NCBI GenBank assembly: GCA_001972305.1
Contig: BDDD01000184.1
Span: forward strand, 156,452-220,451
DNA: 64,000 bases
From: Cephalotus follicularis
Taxonomy: Eukaryota; Streptophyta; Magnoliopsida; Oxalidales; Cephalotaceae
Direction: 5' to 3'
Of this stretch, positions 25,079 to 36,457 are shown in pieces (position 1 is the stretch's first letter; every line of letters starts with the position of its first letter). Under the pieces are notes generated by a model. It was not told the origin of the DNA, did not search any database, and saw only the letters and a program-made list of their open reading frames with translations. Made by a program: the position numbers and the translations under genes.

Positions 25079-26849
25079 ACTGAGTTTAGGATTTATACAG
25101 AAAAATTTGGATTATAGTGCATGATTTACAAACTGTTCTAAACCAGAAATTGTAATTCGAGATTTCCATACCTTTGTTTTACTTTTGATCATGCACTAAG
25201 ATAGTATATACTGGCATTTTTGAATTGGTATAACATGTCACAGAACCTGCATATTATTGTTTGTGCTCATTGATTATTAAAAATCGGATTTACTCATGTT
25301 TTGCAAGCAATTTTCTGCAATTGGTAATCTGTGTCTAATGCAAACCGTCGACGTTTTCGTTCTGAGCGTCGCCGCTTTGTACTGTTTTGTGCTTTGGTCA
25401 GTCGACTCTTTGCTCGACGCTTTGAAACCGTCGACGCCTAAGAACAAACTGTTGACGCTTTATGATAGTTTTAATGTTTTGTCCTTTTTATGTTATGTGA
25501 TGTTTTGACTCATATGTTTAGGTATTGATATCATCAGTGGTGGCGTTTAGGATACTTATAGAGTGCTTTTGTTCGATATTCTAGTTGTTTAGATTTTTGA
25601 CCTGCTAAGGTACAGATTTTCTGTTCTTTGGCTATCTGATTTTATTGGAACTGTCCCATTTCACCTTTATGATTAAAGTACGGAATTTCGTTCCTTGATA
25701 CACTCTTACTGATTCAGTTATGTTTTGAGAATAAATACAGATTCTTTGTTTTGGTTATTATGCGGTTTTATGAATATGCCCTTTCAGATTATGAACTCCG
25801 TTTTGTTTGGATTTTGAAATGATGTCAGTTAATATTTTATTGAATATATTTTCTGGCTTAATGGATTCAGCTGTGTTATGTTTACAAAATACTATGCAAA
25901 TGTCTCTTTATTGTGAAAATAAAAGAGTTGCATTTTGATTATGAAAGTATACGTTATGTGAAATTATATCATTTGTGAACGATTTATGATTATGTTTGGG
26001 AAACCTTTCTATGTATTTTAAATTGATTTGATGAAATCATAGTTTTTGAAATGGTGAAATACTGAGCTTTTATAACCACCTATGGGGGTACCATAGGCAT
26101 GCTGTGAGCCTGGCACGGGGGCATGACACTTTCCGTAACGGTGTGATTAGTTTACGGCGTCTCTCTGGGATATCCTTAGATAGGATTTGAGATAGAGGCA
26201 TATGGATCGATCCTAGTTATATGTTTTGGGATATGGGAATTGTATGTGTAGTGCCGTACACTGCAATTCCATTTGGCAATGTGGGCCCCTTGCTATTATG
26301 TGATTCTGATATGTTATGGGTTTTGGTGCTCAGTTATGGATCCTATGTTTTTGGAAAGGTATACTTTATGGTTTCAAAGTTATGAACTTGGTTTATATGT
26401 TTTTTCGTAGGCATTTACAAAGTATGTTTTAACTTATTTTATTGCTTAAGATTTCTGCTTTTAAGCACTTTTGAAATCTTCTTGCTTTAAATTATCGTTC
26501 ACTGTTTTATATTCTATATTCGTACTGAGGTTTGCTCAGTCACGTTTTTGTTTCCATGCGGCAGGTTATCAGGAGCGAAGGGGCAATGTGTGATGAGTGT
26601 GACTCCCATATGTCTGAGGATCTTCTAGGAGCTGATCCCTCTGTGTTTATGTGGTCGTAGTGGGACCCGTTTAATAAACAATATGTTAATTTCAGTTATG
26701 ACTTTTGGGATTATGAATAAGTTTCGATTATGATCAGTTTCAGTATGTTATTGGATATGCTTTAAACCATCACGTTTTTAATATGATATGATATGTTAAG
26801 TTTCCGTTATATGCACCTGTGGCGACTCCCACAGCTCGGGGGTGTTACA
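24316..26849. repeat. Solo LTR, family A, reverse orientation
   Basis: It runs from TGTAATATCCCG to CTCGGGGGTGTTACA and is flanked on both sides by TTCCT (24311-24315 and 26850-26854). It is the reverse complement of the family A LTR (2534 bp): CAGTCACGTTTTTGTTTCCATGCGG lies near 26540 and the GGCACGGGGGCATGACACTT block near 26112. Here the palindromes are of the GCGTCGACGC type (24432-24575 and 25345-25458) instead of CAGTCGACTG. Confidence 0.85.
25048..25075. repeat. (AT)n microsatellite
   Basis: About 28 bases of alternating A and T lie inside the reverse family A solo LTR. Confidence 0.9.
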
Positions 26850-27160
26850 TTCCTTGAAACTCCTTGTCATTTTGGTTTATAACCCTAAGGCATGCTAGGG
26901 TTTGTTTAATTAAGATTTTGATTTGGTAATCTTGGTCTTTATGGTTGTTTTGAACATAAACTAGCCATTTTGAGTTTTCTTTCCGCTGCCCTAATTTTCA
27001 AAATTATGACCCCTTGCATGGTTGTTAAGTTTATGTCCAAATGACAATGGATTCCCTACCGGTTTCCTTCATTCAAGCATACCTACACAAATATAAAATC
27101 ATTGTTTCGTACGAGTTACCCAACCAACCCTGGGTCCTTGCGGGTTAGTAACAATAGTTC
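26850..27160. repeat. Unresolved repeat flank
   Basis: The sequence resumes after the solo LTR with the duplicated TTCCT. It runs into the minus-strand copia gag remnant with no clear boundary. No gene is seen. Confidence 0.3.
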
Positions 27161-27881
27161 CTTTTGGAACTCATACTTTTCTTATTCTAACATTTCTACT
27201 ACTTTTCATAGCAATTTCTTTTATAAACGCATAATGTAGATATGTGTCCAATTTCACCACAGTGATTACAACTAACTTTGGGAACTTTCTTTTCAAACTT
27301 TTTCTTTTTATCAAATAAATTTTGAAAGTATTTTACATTGTTCATTTCTTCATAGCCAAGACCGGCTTTATCAAACACACATCTTTATATCCTAGAAGAG
27401 TGTCTAGTTTTCACTACTCCTAGAGAATTTTGAAAAGGTATTTTTTAAAGCATCTACTCAGTTTTCAAAGTACCGTTTTCCTTTTCTAGTGAGTATGCTT
27501 TCTTTATATTTGATTTATCTTTTTTAGACATAGCAAGATCGTTTTCTTTTAATGCTTTGTTCTCTTTGAGGAGTGTTTTAATGTTTTTCTTTAACGATGC
27601 ATTTTCAATAGTATATCAATCCAATAACTCAACAAGACCATCATAGCATACCTAATTGTCACTTTCGTCATCTTCAATTGCCATCATGGAAAATTGAGGT
27701 ACTTCGTCATTGCTTTCTTCATCAGAGTTAGAGTCATCACTATCAGACCTTGTAGTGGCTAGCATAGCTCTTTTATTTTTGATGTAGTCTTTGCTTTTCT
27801 TTAGTTTTGGGCACTCACTATTGTAGTGTCTCTTCTTGTTGCATTCATAGAAAGTGACTTCTTCCTTTTTGTTTGTATCTT
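27161..27881 (-). mobile_element. SIRE-like copia gag, downstream half (fossil)
   Basis: The minus strand encodes two zinc-knuckle-like motifs, YECNKKRHYNSECPKLKK (27785-27845) and CNHCGEIGHISTLCVYK (27225-27280). An acidic Ser/Asp/Glu-rich spacer (27655-27750) lies between them. This is the C-terminal half of a SIRE-type copia gag. The N-terminal half lies at 38624-39449 on the same strand, separated by about 10.7 kb of later insertions. It is broken. Confidence 0.7.
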
Positions 27882-30800
27882 TGTCACACCCCGTTTCACA
27901 AATAACATATATAGTGGTGGCAATCAACATATAAATCCGGCTTATGCAATTTTCCATAAATTTAAAACTTTTCAATGCCATCAACAACTTGTGGAAGCAT
28001 TTAAATATAAGCCGAATTAAAACGTAACATGCATCCCATACTACATGCTACAACAATAAACATCATCAAGTTAGCTGCCCTCAAACAGAGCGTGAATAAT
28101 ATTCATCAATACATCGATTCATTTATTACAATGATCCATTAACATTTCCGAAAAGTAAAACAACATAAAACTCCATTCGCTCCACGGAGCTCAACGGTAA
28201 CAATCCGCTGCATCAACCTGAAATCAATCTGAAATTGTAAGGGGGTTAGCCTTTGTCCTCACTCTGCTAAGTATAAATACAGTTCAGTTTCAATGATAAT
28301 GCATGTCATGTATGAATGCACAGTGATGCAGTACAGTATATATATAACAATATATACATATATGTATCTATATACGCATATTCACAGTACAGGCGCAACC
28401 CGTTAGGGCTACATCAACACAATCACGGTCATGTCCTCAGTGGACCAATAACAAACCATCAGTTATGCCCCAATGGGCCGATCAATCCAGTAATCAGGTC
28501 ACTAAGACCCATCAATCCAATTCAAGTTGCTTACACAACAGTGCTTAGCAACCGGTTACTTACACAATAGTGCTTAGTAACCAAAAGGGAGTCCTTGGCT
28601 ACTTACTCAACAGAGCTTAGTAACCATTGTATGGGAAACCCAAGCTACTTACTCAACAGAGCTTAGTAGCTTATGTATATGGAATCTCTGGCTACTTACT
28701 CAACAGAGCTTAGTAGTGGAGCTCCTGGCTACTTACTCAACAAAGCTTAGTAACCCAAAAGGGAGTCCCTGGCTACTTACTCAACAGAGCTTAGTAACCA
28801 TTGCATGGGAAACCCTAGCAACTTACTCAACAGAGCTTAGTAGCTACCGTATATGGAATCTCTAGCTACTTACTCAGCAGAGCTTAGTAGTGGAGTTCCT
28901 GACTACTTACTCGACAGAGCTTAGCAGCCAAACACAATCAATCAATCCATTACAAGTAATTATTAACAAATATAATACTTGTAAACAATACATTTCCAAA
29001 TGTACATCGGTCCTTTTAAAACAGTTCACAGTCTTGGCTACTTACCCAACGGGGCTTAGTGGTCATCACAAGTCTCTCAATCCATTTCAAGTAATTTATA
29101 AATATAAACACTTGAAAAACATATATATTTGCTCAATATATATAACAATCCTTTTACAATCGTTTTCAAGTAGTTCCAATGTATAATAAAATACTCAAAA
29201 ACAATACATTTTAAAATGTAAAACCAATCATTCGAACCATGTTTGAATACACGAAAATACTCATTTTCGTATAACAGTTTCTCAATCCCTTAAAACCACT
29301 TTCACAATCCTTTTGGAAAACATACATTTCCATATAACAATGATTTAATAAACCATTTATACACTTCCAAAATGAAGAACATTTTAGAAATCAAGTGATA
29401 GCTCAATCAACAATTCAATTCACAATTGTATGCAATGCGAACATATGCTCAATAATGCAAACGGGCTCTACTCACGTCAACATGTACCATATAGGGGTTA
29501 ATGTTCAAACCAGTCACTTAAGCATCGCCGCTTAACTCTTAGCGTCAGCACTTTTAACCAGAACTTTGTGCGTCAACATCTCATCCCTTCGGCGTTGACA
29601 CTCAAGGCATGGACCATTAAGCGTCGGCGCTTATTCCCTTGGCGTCAACACTCTGAGGTAGGGACCTCAGGCGTCAACGCTACACGTGTCCATTCCCACA
29701 CACAACGAATCATGGCGTCGACGTTTTCTCTAAGCGTCGATGTTTATCATGAAACTGGGCTCACTCTCCGTATAACAATCCATAGCATCGACACTTCTTT
29801 CCTAAGCGTCGACGGTTAAGCGAACCAAAACACGGTTCCTTCAACATGCCTCAAAACCAATAGAGTTCAAGCATACAACACATGAAATTCGATTTACAAT
29901 CATTGTAAAACACAATATGCATGACCGGTTAACTATTCATAGCAACCCTAACACAGTCACATAATCCATAATCCACAGTCCACAATCATTCTACGACACG
30001 ATATGCATAACAGGTTAACTACTCATAGTAACCCTAACACAGTCACACAATTCACAATCCGCAAACCATGCATTTCATCAATGGCATTACAATATTATTG
30101 AACTCAAACTTGCATGTATAGCTTCCCCTACCTTTTACATGCATCGGGCAGAATTAGTCGATAAAGCTAGGGTTGACATAAACCCTAGAATTGAACACTA
30201 ACAATGGCTCACAAGAAAGAACACACAAAACCCTAGCCATAGCCCAATCAACCCTCACCCACATCATCCCTAACCATAAGGGACGACAAACAAAGCAACA
30301 CAATAACCATGGAGGTCCGGCCAGGGTACACACCCTAACCCCAAAACCCACTACCATGGTGCCACAAGAGGAAGAAAGAAAGGGCTTCTTACCGGAGGTG
30401 AAGACTCCTTCCTTCAAGATAGCTCCCTCTACACTTTATCCCAAATGCTCCAGCAACCCCAAGCTCCTACGCAAGCCACGAATGGGAGAATGCAACGCTA
30501 AGTGTTTAACCTAGTCTAAATCACCTTAGGTGTAGATAAGATGCAGTGTACAAACTATCTCCACCTATTATGACCTTTGAGTGGTGGAAGGAGGCTTCAA
30601 AATGGCTGCTTTATCGCACCAGGCGACGTAGTCGTCAACCCGTAGGCGTTAGGCGTCGACGTGTATGTGATCAGGAAGAAGAAGAAAAGCGCAGGGAAGA
30701 GAGAGAATGAAGAAAGTCTAAAGTGTGTCTTGCAAGCTTCTCTCAAGCTTTATATAGTGTTAACTTTCTCTATAATGACCCATATTAATTTTGGGTAAAT

Positions 30801-30930
30801 TGATGTTTGGGCTTGGGGGATTTTTTTTCTCCTTGGTTGTGGTTGGTTTGGGCTCTTTTCTTGGATAATGATGGTTTGTCTTGGGCTTGGTGGAGGCCCA
30901 ATGGTTGTTATGGATTAAGAGATAAGAGAT
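27882..30930. repeat. Family B LTR, forward orientation, right end unclear
   Basis: It starts with TGTCACACCCCGTTTCAC directly inside the copia gag remnant. Family B blocks follow in order: CATGCATCCCATACTACATG (28029), AAGGGGGTTAGCCTTTGTCC (28239), a minisatellite (28525-28929), GCGTCGACGC-type palindromes (29523-29818) and the TACCGGAGGTGAAG region (30390). No GGTCATTACA end is seen, so the right boundary near 30930 is uncertain. Confidence 0.6.
28525..28929. repeat. 174-bp higher-order minisatellite inside an LTR
   Basis: The core phrase CTACTTACTCAACAGAGCTT recurs about nine times at 33-50-base spacing. The phrases between follow a fixed order (AAAAGGGAGTCC, then CATTGTATGGGAAACCC, then TATATGGAATCTC, then GTGGAGCTCCTG). 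The order repeats after about 174 bases, so there are two full higher-order units plus edges. A stray copy occurs at 29035. Related single or reversed copies lie at 33871-33975 and near 11350. Confidence 0.85.
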
Positions 30931-32950
30931 GTTTAGTTGGTGTTGGGATATGTGCAAAGCTTGCTTAGGAAGCTTGGCAGTTGACTTTCGGCAGATGTCA
31001 TATCCATCATCTCACACCTGAAGAAGCATTTGAGAGAGTGAGCTTTCATCTTTCTTATTTTTTTTTCGTCTTTCTTCTGAAGCTTTGATCGTTGTTTGAG
31101 GTTGGGACTTTCTTTCACCCGTCTACGCGTCTAGCAGGTGAGTGTCCTCCTCAGTACGTTTTGGTGCATCGCATGGTTGGTGCAGGCACGATCTTTGAGG
31201 CCGAGGAAGAGCTTTGCCTTGGTTTTCATGGATGTATGTTGTCCATGCATAGCTTCAGAGATGTTGTTCATGGTAGCTAAGCGTTGTTGTGTGTTGGTCT
31301 TGCAGAGGAAGATCTAAGCACGGAGTCCGCACAACAAGGAAGCTAGCTGAGGAAGCTACTGATACTAGTGAGTGGGATGTTCTTCTTTCTATCAATTGAT
31401 AACTGAGAGTTTATTGTTTATATACCCTTCCATGATATTATCTTTGACTAGGATTTCTTCTCCTATCATCTTGTTGATATTGCATGTGAATACTGTCATT
31501 TTCAAGCTGAGGGCTCAATGCCTGGGTTGAACTTGTTATTTCCCCTTCTGTTTAAGTATTCATACTTTATTTTGATATCATGTGTTGTTGTCCTCGGGTA
31601 CTGGGTACTGGTTACTTGGTTATGTATGAGATTGCTGGCACGAGATGGTCTAAGTGGTGATACACTTACCTCTGAGCCGATGTTCTCCTCTGTCATCTCG
31701 TCAAGGGTGGAGCTGAGCGGTGATTCGCGGGCCCCTTGGACGATACTAACGCTATATGATTACCGACGAGGTAGCTCCTCGATCGAGGTTCATATGGTGT
31801 AGTGATGAGCTCGTGATTACCGACGGGGGAGGGCTTGCGTAGCCCCTCGATCGATATTCATGGAGTGAGGTGCGCCAACGTGTGATTTCTGGGGAAGTAG
31901 TGTTTGCATAGCCCTTCTACCGATGTTCATGTGGTACTCTGGAAGTGGGTATCTATATGCGTATATGAGGGTAGTGTACAATCCTGTAGCCCATGATCGC
32001 ATTGATGGATCTTCAACGGAGTTGTTATTTATGCTTGCCGAGGTGGTTCCGGCTATGGAAGTGTGTGAGTTTTATGTGTGCATGTGCGTGTGTGAAATGT
32101 GCTTGTGATTCATACAGTACCAGTAGACCCCTTGATAATTGTTGATCCTTAGAGTTGATCTTTTGTTGATCCTTGGATCCCTGGCATGTTCTGACATATA
32201 ACCTGTTGTTTATGTTCTTTCCTTGAGGTCTATCATTGAGTTTCTAGCTCTGACGTCTCCTCGGGTTTTCCTTTTTATCGATATCCTTGTATATTTTCAC
32301 CCCTACCTTATTTTGTTGAGCAGTGGATATGGGTTGTCCTTTGGCCCAGTTGGGGCAGCGCACGTTTCTCCTTGGCTCTTGGCACCCCGGTGGAAGTGGG
32401 TTTGCCTAGGATATTCCTTGATCTTACTCACTAGTCAGTTGGACTAATCCCCTCTCAGTTTTGTGTGCAGAGGAAGCGGGGCAGCAAGGTTCTTGAGATC
32501 CACTAAGGATAGCGTGTGAAAGAGGTAGACGCCGAACGCACCACCTTAGGATGACTCCTAAGCCACGGACACCTTCATGCATTTTGGGACATTCATGGGG
32601 TTTTTGTATAGATTTTGTTAATGTCTATGTTTTGTAAAACCTTCTTTTGTAAACATGTAGATTAACTCTTGGATGTTGTGTGTCCTCAGCACCTGGCCTG
32701 GGGACCGCGTATATAATTCTCTTATTTTATATACTTGTTGTTATGAGTTGTTTTTCCAGCCCTGGCACTGTTTATGCTAAGAGTTTGGGCATGCAAAGAC
32801 GACGTATGAGTTCGGGGGTAGTTGACCCTGGGCAGAGGAGCAAGTCTCCCCAGCCCTGGCCTTGGTGAAACTTTAGTGTTTCTCCCCCGGCCCTTTTATG
32901 GGAGGCACCTCTGCTGAGATGCCGGGGGAGGGGTGGCTATGTTCATGGTT
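30931..32950. repeat. Unclassified repeat sequence, probably LTR-derived
   Basis: This stretch has a higher GC content than its surroundings. It contains a loose internal repeat of the type GATTACCGACG...CCCTCGATCGA (31758-31855). It has no supported gene: its open frames are short and resemble no family I know. Confidence 0.3.
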
Positions 32951-34530
32951 GGTCAAACCTTAGGTTGACTTCACAACTTGGGTTGGTTGACCCTATGCCT
33001 TCGTGTGAAAACGAAAAAGACATCGATGTCTTTTTATTGACATCGACGCCGTTTCTGGGAAATCGTTGAACTGTGATGTTCATTTCGGATGGCCATTTAG
33101 CCACCTGGGATCACCTGTTTGGTCTAGAATTGATGTTCTGGTTATGTTCCTGTTAACCAGTAGCATACCTTACACATTGTGAGAGTGAGATTCGTTTACA
33201 TGAGGGATTAAAAGGCCGGATTCAACCCTCTAGAATCAAGACTCACGAACTGATACTCTCTGGTATGATAAAGACATCGACGCCTTGTAAAGACATCGAC
33301 GTCTTTGGCTCAAAAACGCCTGGGAATAATTGTATATGGGATTGACGCCGCCTTAGGGATTGACATCGACGCCTTTTCCCCTGGTTAGTTAAATTTCGCT
33401 CGAATGGGACCCGCTAGACCCGAAACGACTCTAGGAACGAACCTAGATGCATTCTGAGCATAAGTGCATTTTAACAGTGATTTGCATTATGGTTGCTTCC
33501 TAAAAGTGTTAACCATTTTGAAAAGCTTGCATGATTATTATGATCATTTGTGTACGAAAATGTATATTTGTCAACATATGGATTTATATATTTTCGAAAT
33601 GATTGGGGAAGTATTTCCAATGACGGAGAAATGTTTTAAAGGGTTGATTTTGAAACCAAATGTATTGTGCGAAAATGTATATTTGTCAACATATGAATGT
33701 ATATATTTTTGAAATGATTGGGGAAGTATTTCCAAGGACAGAGAAATGTATTGTTTTAAATTTTATAACTTATCACAACTTGTGAACGGAATAATATATT
33801 TTAAACAAATATATTTGATCAAGTAATTATATGTAATTGCTTGACTTGTACTGTGAAATGCTTGTGCTTGTTGATTATTAGCCGCCGTGGTAATAACTTG
33901 TTGATTATTAGCCACCATGCTAATAACTTGTTGATTACTTAGCCACTGTGCTAGTAACTTGCTGTTGGTTTAGCCGCCGATTCATTATGTTGACATTTAT
34001 AACATTTCATTATTTATTATAGGGTCTGCCTTCGTTAACACATTAAACCATATTCTTTGTCTAAGTCATAGCATACTACTTTTATATAATCCTAATGTTG
34101 CATTTCATTCATTAATTTATGCTATGGTAAGTACTGTGCATGTGCCAAGCCCAAGCATGACATACATGCATAAAACGTGCAGGCCCAAGCGCTAATATAA
34201 CATTTAAAAACACCCATCATTAGCAAAGTGGCGAGCTTGGCGCCTAACACTCACACAAAACGCACCGTCTCAATCCAGGAGCTCATGCATGATGCGCACA
34301 TTGTCTATACTGGCGCGTCCTCAACCTTGCATCCTCATATGTGTGCGAGGAGAGCCCAGGCATCCAGTGGATAGCTCAGGTGTGTTGCACGGTGACAAAT
34401 GAGCATCTTGTATGGCCGAGGAGCATGCAGAGGAGAGGCGGCGCCATTGTATGCTCGTCATTTCCTTCTCGGATGCGGAGCAAAGGAAAGCTCGTTAGCA
34501 TTGGCGTCACATGGCAGAGGAGAAGCTTGG
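32951..34530. repeat. Reverse-orientation family B-like LTR sequence
   Basis: It holds a cluster of GACATCGACGTC-type palindromes (33025-33375) and a 30-bp tandem repeat TTGTTGATTATTAGCC (three copies, 33868-33960). That tandem repeat is a reversed form of the minisatellite phrase at 28525. A direct near-duplicate phrase, GCGAAAATGTATATTTGTCAAC, occurs twice (33554 and 33669). The boundaries are not defined. Confidence 0.4.
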
Positions 34531-34760
34531 CAGCGCACATGGTAGAGGACAAGCTCGGCAACGCACATGGTAGAGGACAAGCTCGGAGTGCGCATGGCAG
34601 AGGACGATGGTGTCTCCCACGCTTGGTCCTCGGGCGAGCTCGACAGTGCGCATGGCAGAGGACGATGGTGTCCCCCACGCTTGGTCCTCGAGCGAGCTCA
34701 ACAGTGCGCATGGAAGAGGACGATGGTCCCCCACACTTGTTCCTCTGGCGTTATCACTGT
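34531..34760. repeat. GC-rich tandem repeat block (58-bp unit)
   Basis: Units starting GCGCATGGCAGAGGACGATG begin at 34590, 34648 and 34706, exactly 58 bases apart. They are preceded by two shorter units with ACATGGTAGAGGACAAGCTC at about 34538 and 34565. Single degenerate copies of GCAGAGGACAATGG follow to about 34920. Open frames on both strands here are translations of the repeat. Confidence 0.8.
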
Positions 34761-35868
34761 TGGCAGAGGATGAGCTCGGCAGTTGTCCTTTGGCGTAAGG
34801 CAATGGAGCGTCCTCGGCAGTTACAGTGGGCGGGACGCGAGGCAGAGGACAATGGAGTCCTCTGCGCTTGATGTCCTCAGCATTGTAGTGTGCGAGGCGC
34901 ATGCAGAGGACAATGGCATCCTCTGCACTTGGTGTCCACAATGTTGCTGTGGCGTCCTCTGGTGCATGGTGCTGGTGCGACCTCAGCAGGTTCCTCGACG
35001 ATGGTACCCTGGCATTTCCCAGGCACACGCATGGTGCACCTCTGCCTGTGACGCCACCGTCATGCTGCCCAGCACAAGGGAACGCGTAGCAGTGACACCT
35101 TGCGCAACATGCAGAGACGCACGAAGGCTTGCTCGGGGGTGGATGTGTTAACAGTGTCTAGGGAGCATATTTGTATATTATATCATGCATGTCTAAGGCA
35201 TCATTTCCATACTAACAATAGCATAATACTTTAATTTAAAATGACTAAGAGGTGCTGGTAGGAGATCCTACCTCAGTTCCTCTGGTTGTGTGCTTCCTTC
35301 CTTGCTCAGCGCAGTTCCTCAATCACTCTTCCAACTCCACTGCTCTTCAGCTCACAATTGCAACTTCCCTTGTTTCAGTGTGTTTCTTGCGTACCTTTCC
35401 AAGCTCAAAGTGAGAGATTATATAGGAGAGGAGGAAGGAGACAAGAATTCTCCAAATCTTTTTCATTTCTTGTCCTTTTCTCTCCTTTTCTCCAGCAGCC
35501 ATGACCCACACACCATCTCCCCTTTATATAGCCACTAGCAGAAGGTTCTAGGACTCACTTTCAAATTCCAGCATTTTCTTTATTTCCTTCCCCCATGGGC
35601 TGCCGAGGACAGCCCAATACAATCCTCATTTTATTTCCATTTCCTTGGCCCAATATCAACATAAGTGTGGCCCAATTCTCAACCTTTCATTAAATTCATT
35701 TCTAATTGGATCATTAACATTTTCGGTCCAAAATCTCTATTATAGACCCAATAGTCTTTAATTAAATTTTTAATCCAATAATATCACATTTTTGGGCCAA
35801 ATTACTATTCTTTAAAACTGTACATTTATACTCATATATTTTACTTACAAAAATTCCCGGTCATTACA
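34761..35868. repeat. End of a forward LTR (GGTCATTACA)
   Basis: The stretch ends in CCCGGTCATTACA at 35868, the family B terminus. Before it come a GC-rich stretch, a pyrimidine-rich stretch (35284-35500) and an AT-rich tail, as in the copies ending at 9414 and 14681. The start of this LTR is not identified. Confidence 0.5.
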
Positions 35869-36457
35869 TATTTACTGCTTGTGTTGATATAACTTATGAG
35901 TTATACTTGTACTGTGAGCATGCATATATTTTTATATGTACATACGGAGGTATACTTATTGTGAAAATTACATGTCGTGGCTCATCATAATGCATTCATT
36001 CATGATACTCATTATCATATGACTCGAACTGAATTTATGGGTTTATTCACTTAGCCGAGTGAGGACAAAGGCTAACCCCTACTGTAACAGATTGACGGAG
36101 TGGATATGATATGGAGCATGCATGGAGACTTAAAGAGAAGACCTTGTTATCTCTCTTATTTATGTAATTTGGGTTATTGAACATTGATCATGTTATTCGG
36201 ATTTTATAACAAATGATATTTTGTTAACTCGTACTGTATTATTTCACGCTCCGTTTTGGGCGATCAACAGTTATTTTGGATTATTGGGCATCACGTAGTA
36301 TGGGATGCGTGATGTGTATTTAAGTTCAGCTTGTTTAAGTTATTGCTTCCGCTACTGAAGGTTTTTATTTATTCGTTTTATCGCATGAGCTGAATTAATA
36401 TTGTTGATTGTCTTACCACTTTATATGTTGTCTTGTTGTGGAAACGGGGGCGTGACA
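35869..36457. repeat. End of a reverse family B LTR
   Basis: It contains GAGGACAAAGGCTAACCCCT (36061), GTAGTATGGGATGCGTG (36295) and the terminal GGGGGCGTGACA (36457). These are the reverse complement of the family B LTR start. Its other end is interrupted by the forward LTR ending at 35868. Confidence 0.55.

Noticed and set aside
30154-30514. Open frames of 87-107 residues on both strands
   Set aside because: They lie inside family B LTR sequence and have no similarity or codon bias that I can point to.
34341-35151. Long overlapping open frames (up to 176 residues) on both strands
   Set aside because: They coincide with a GC-rich 58-bp tandem repeat that lacks stop codons. Frames are open on both strands and resemble no known protein.
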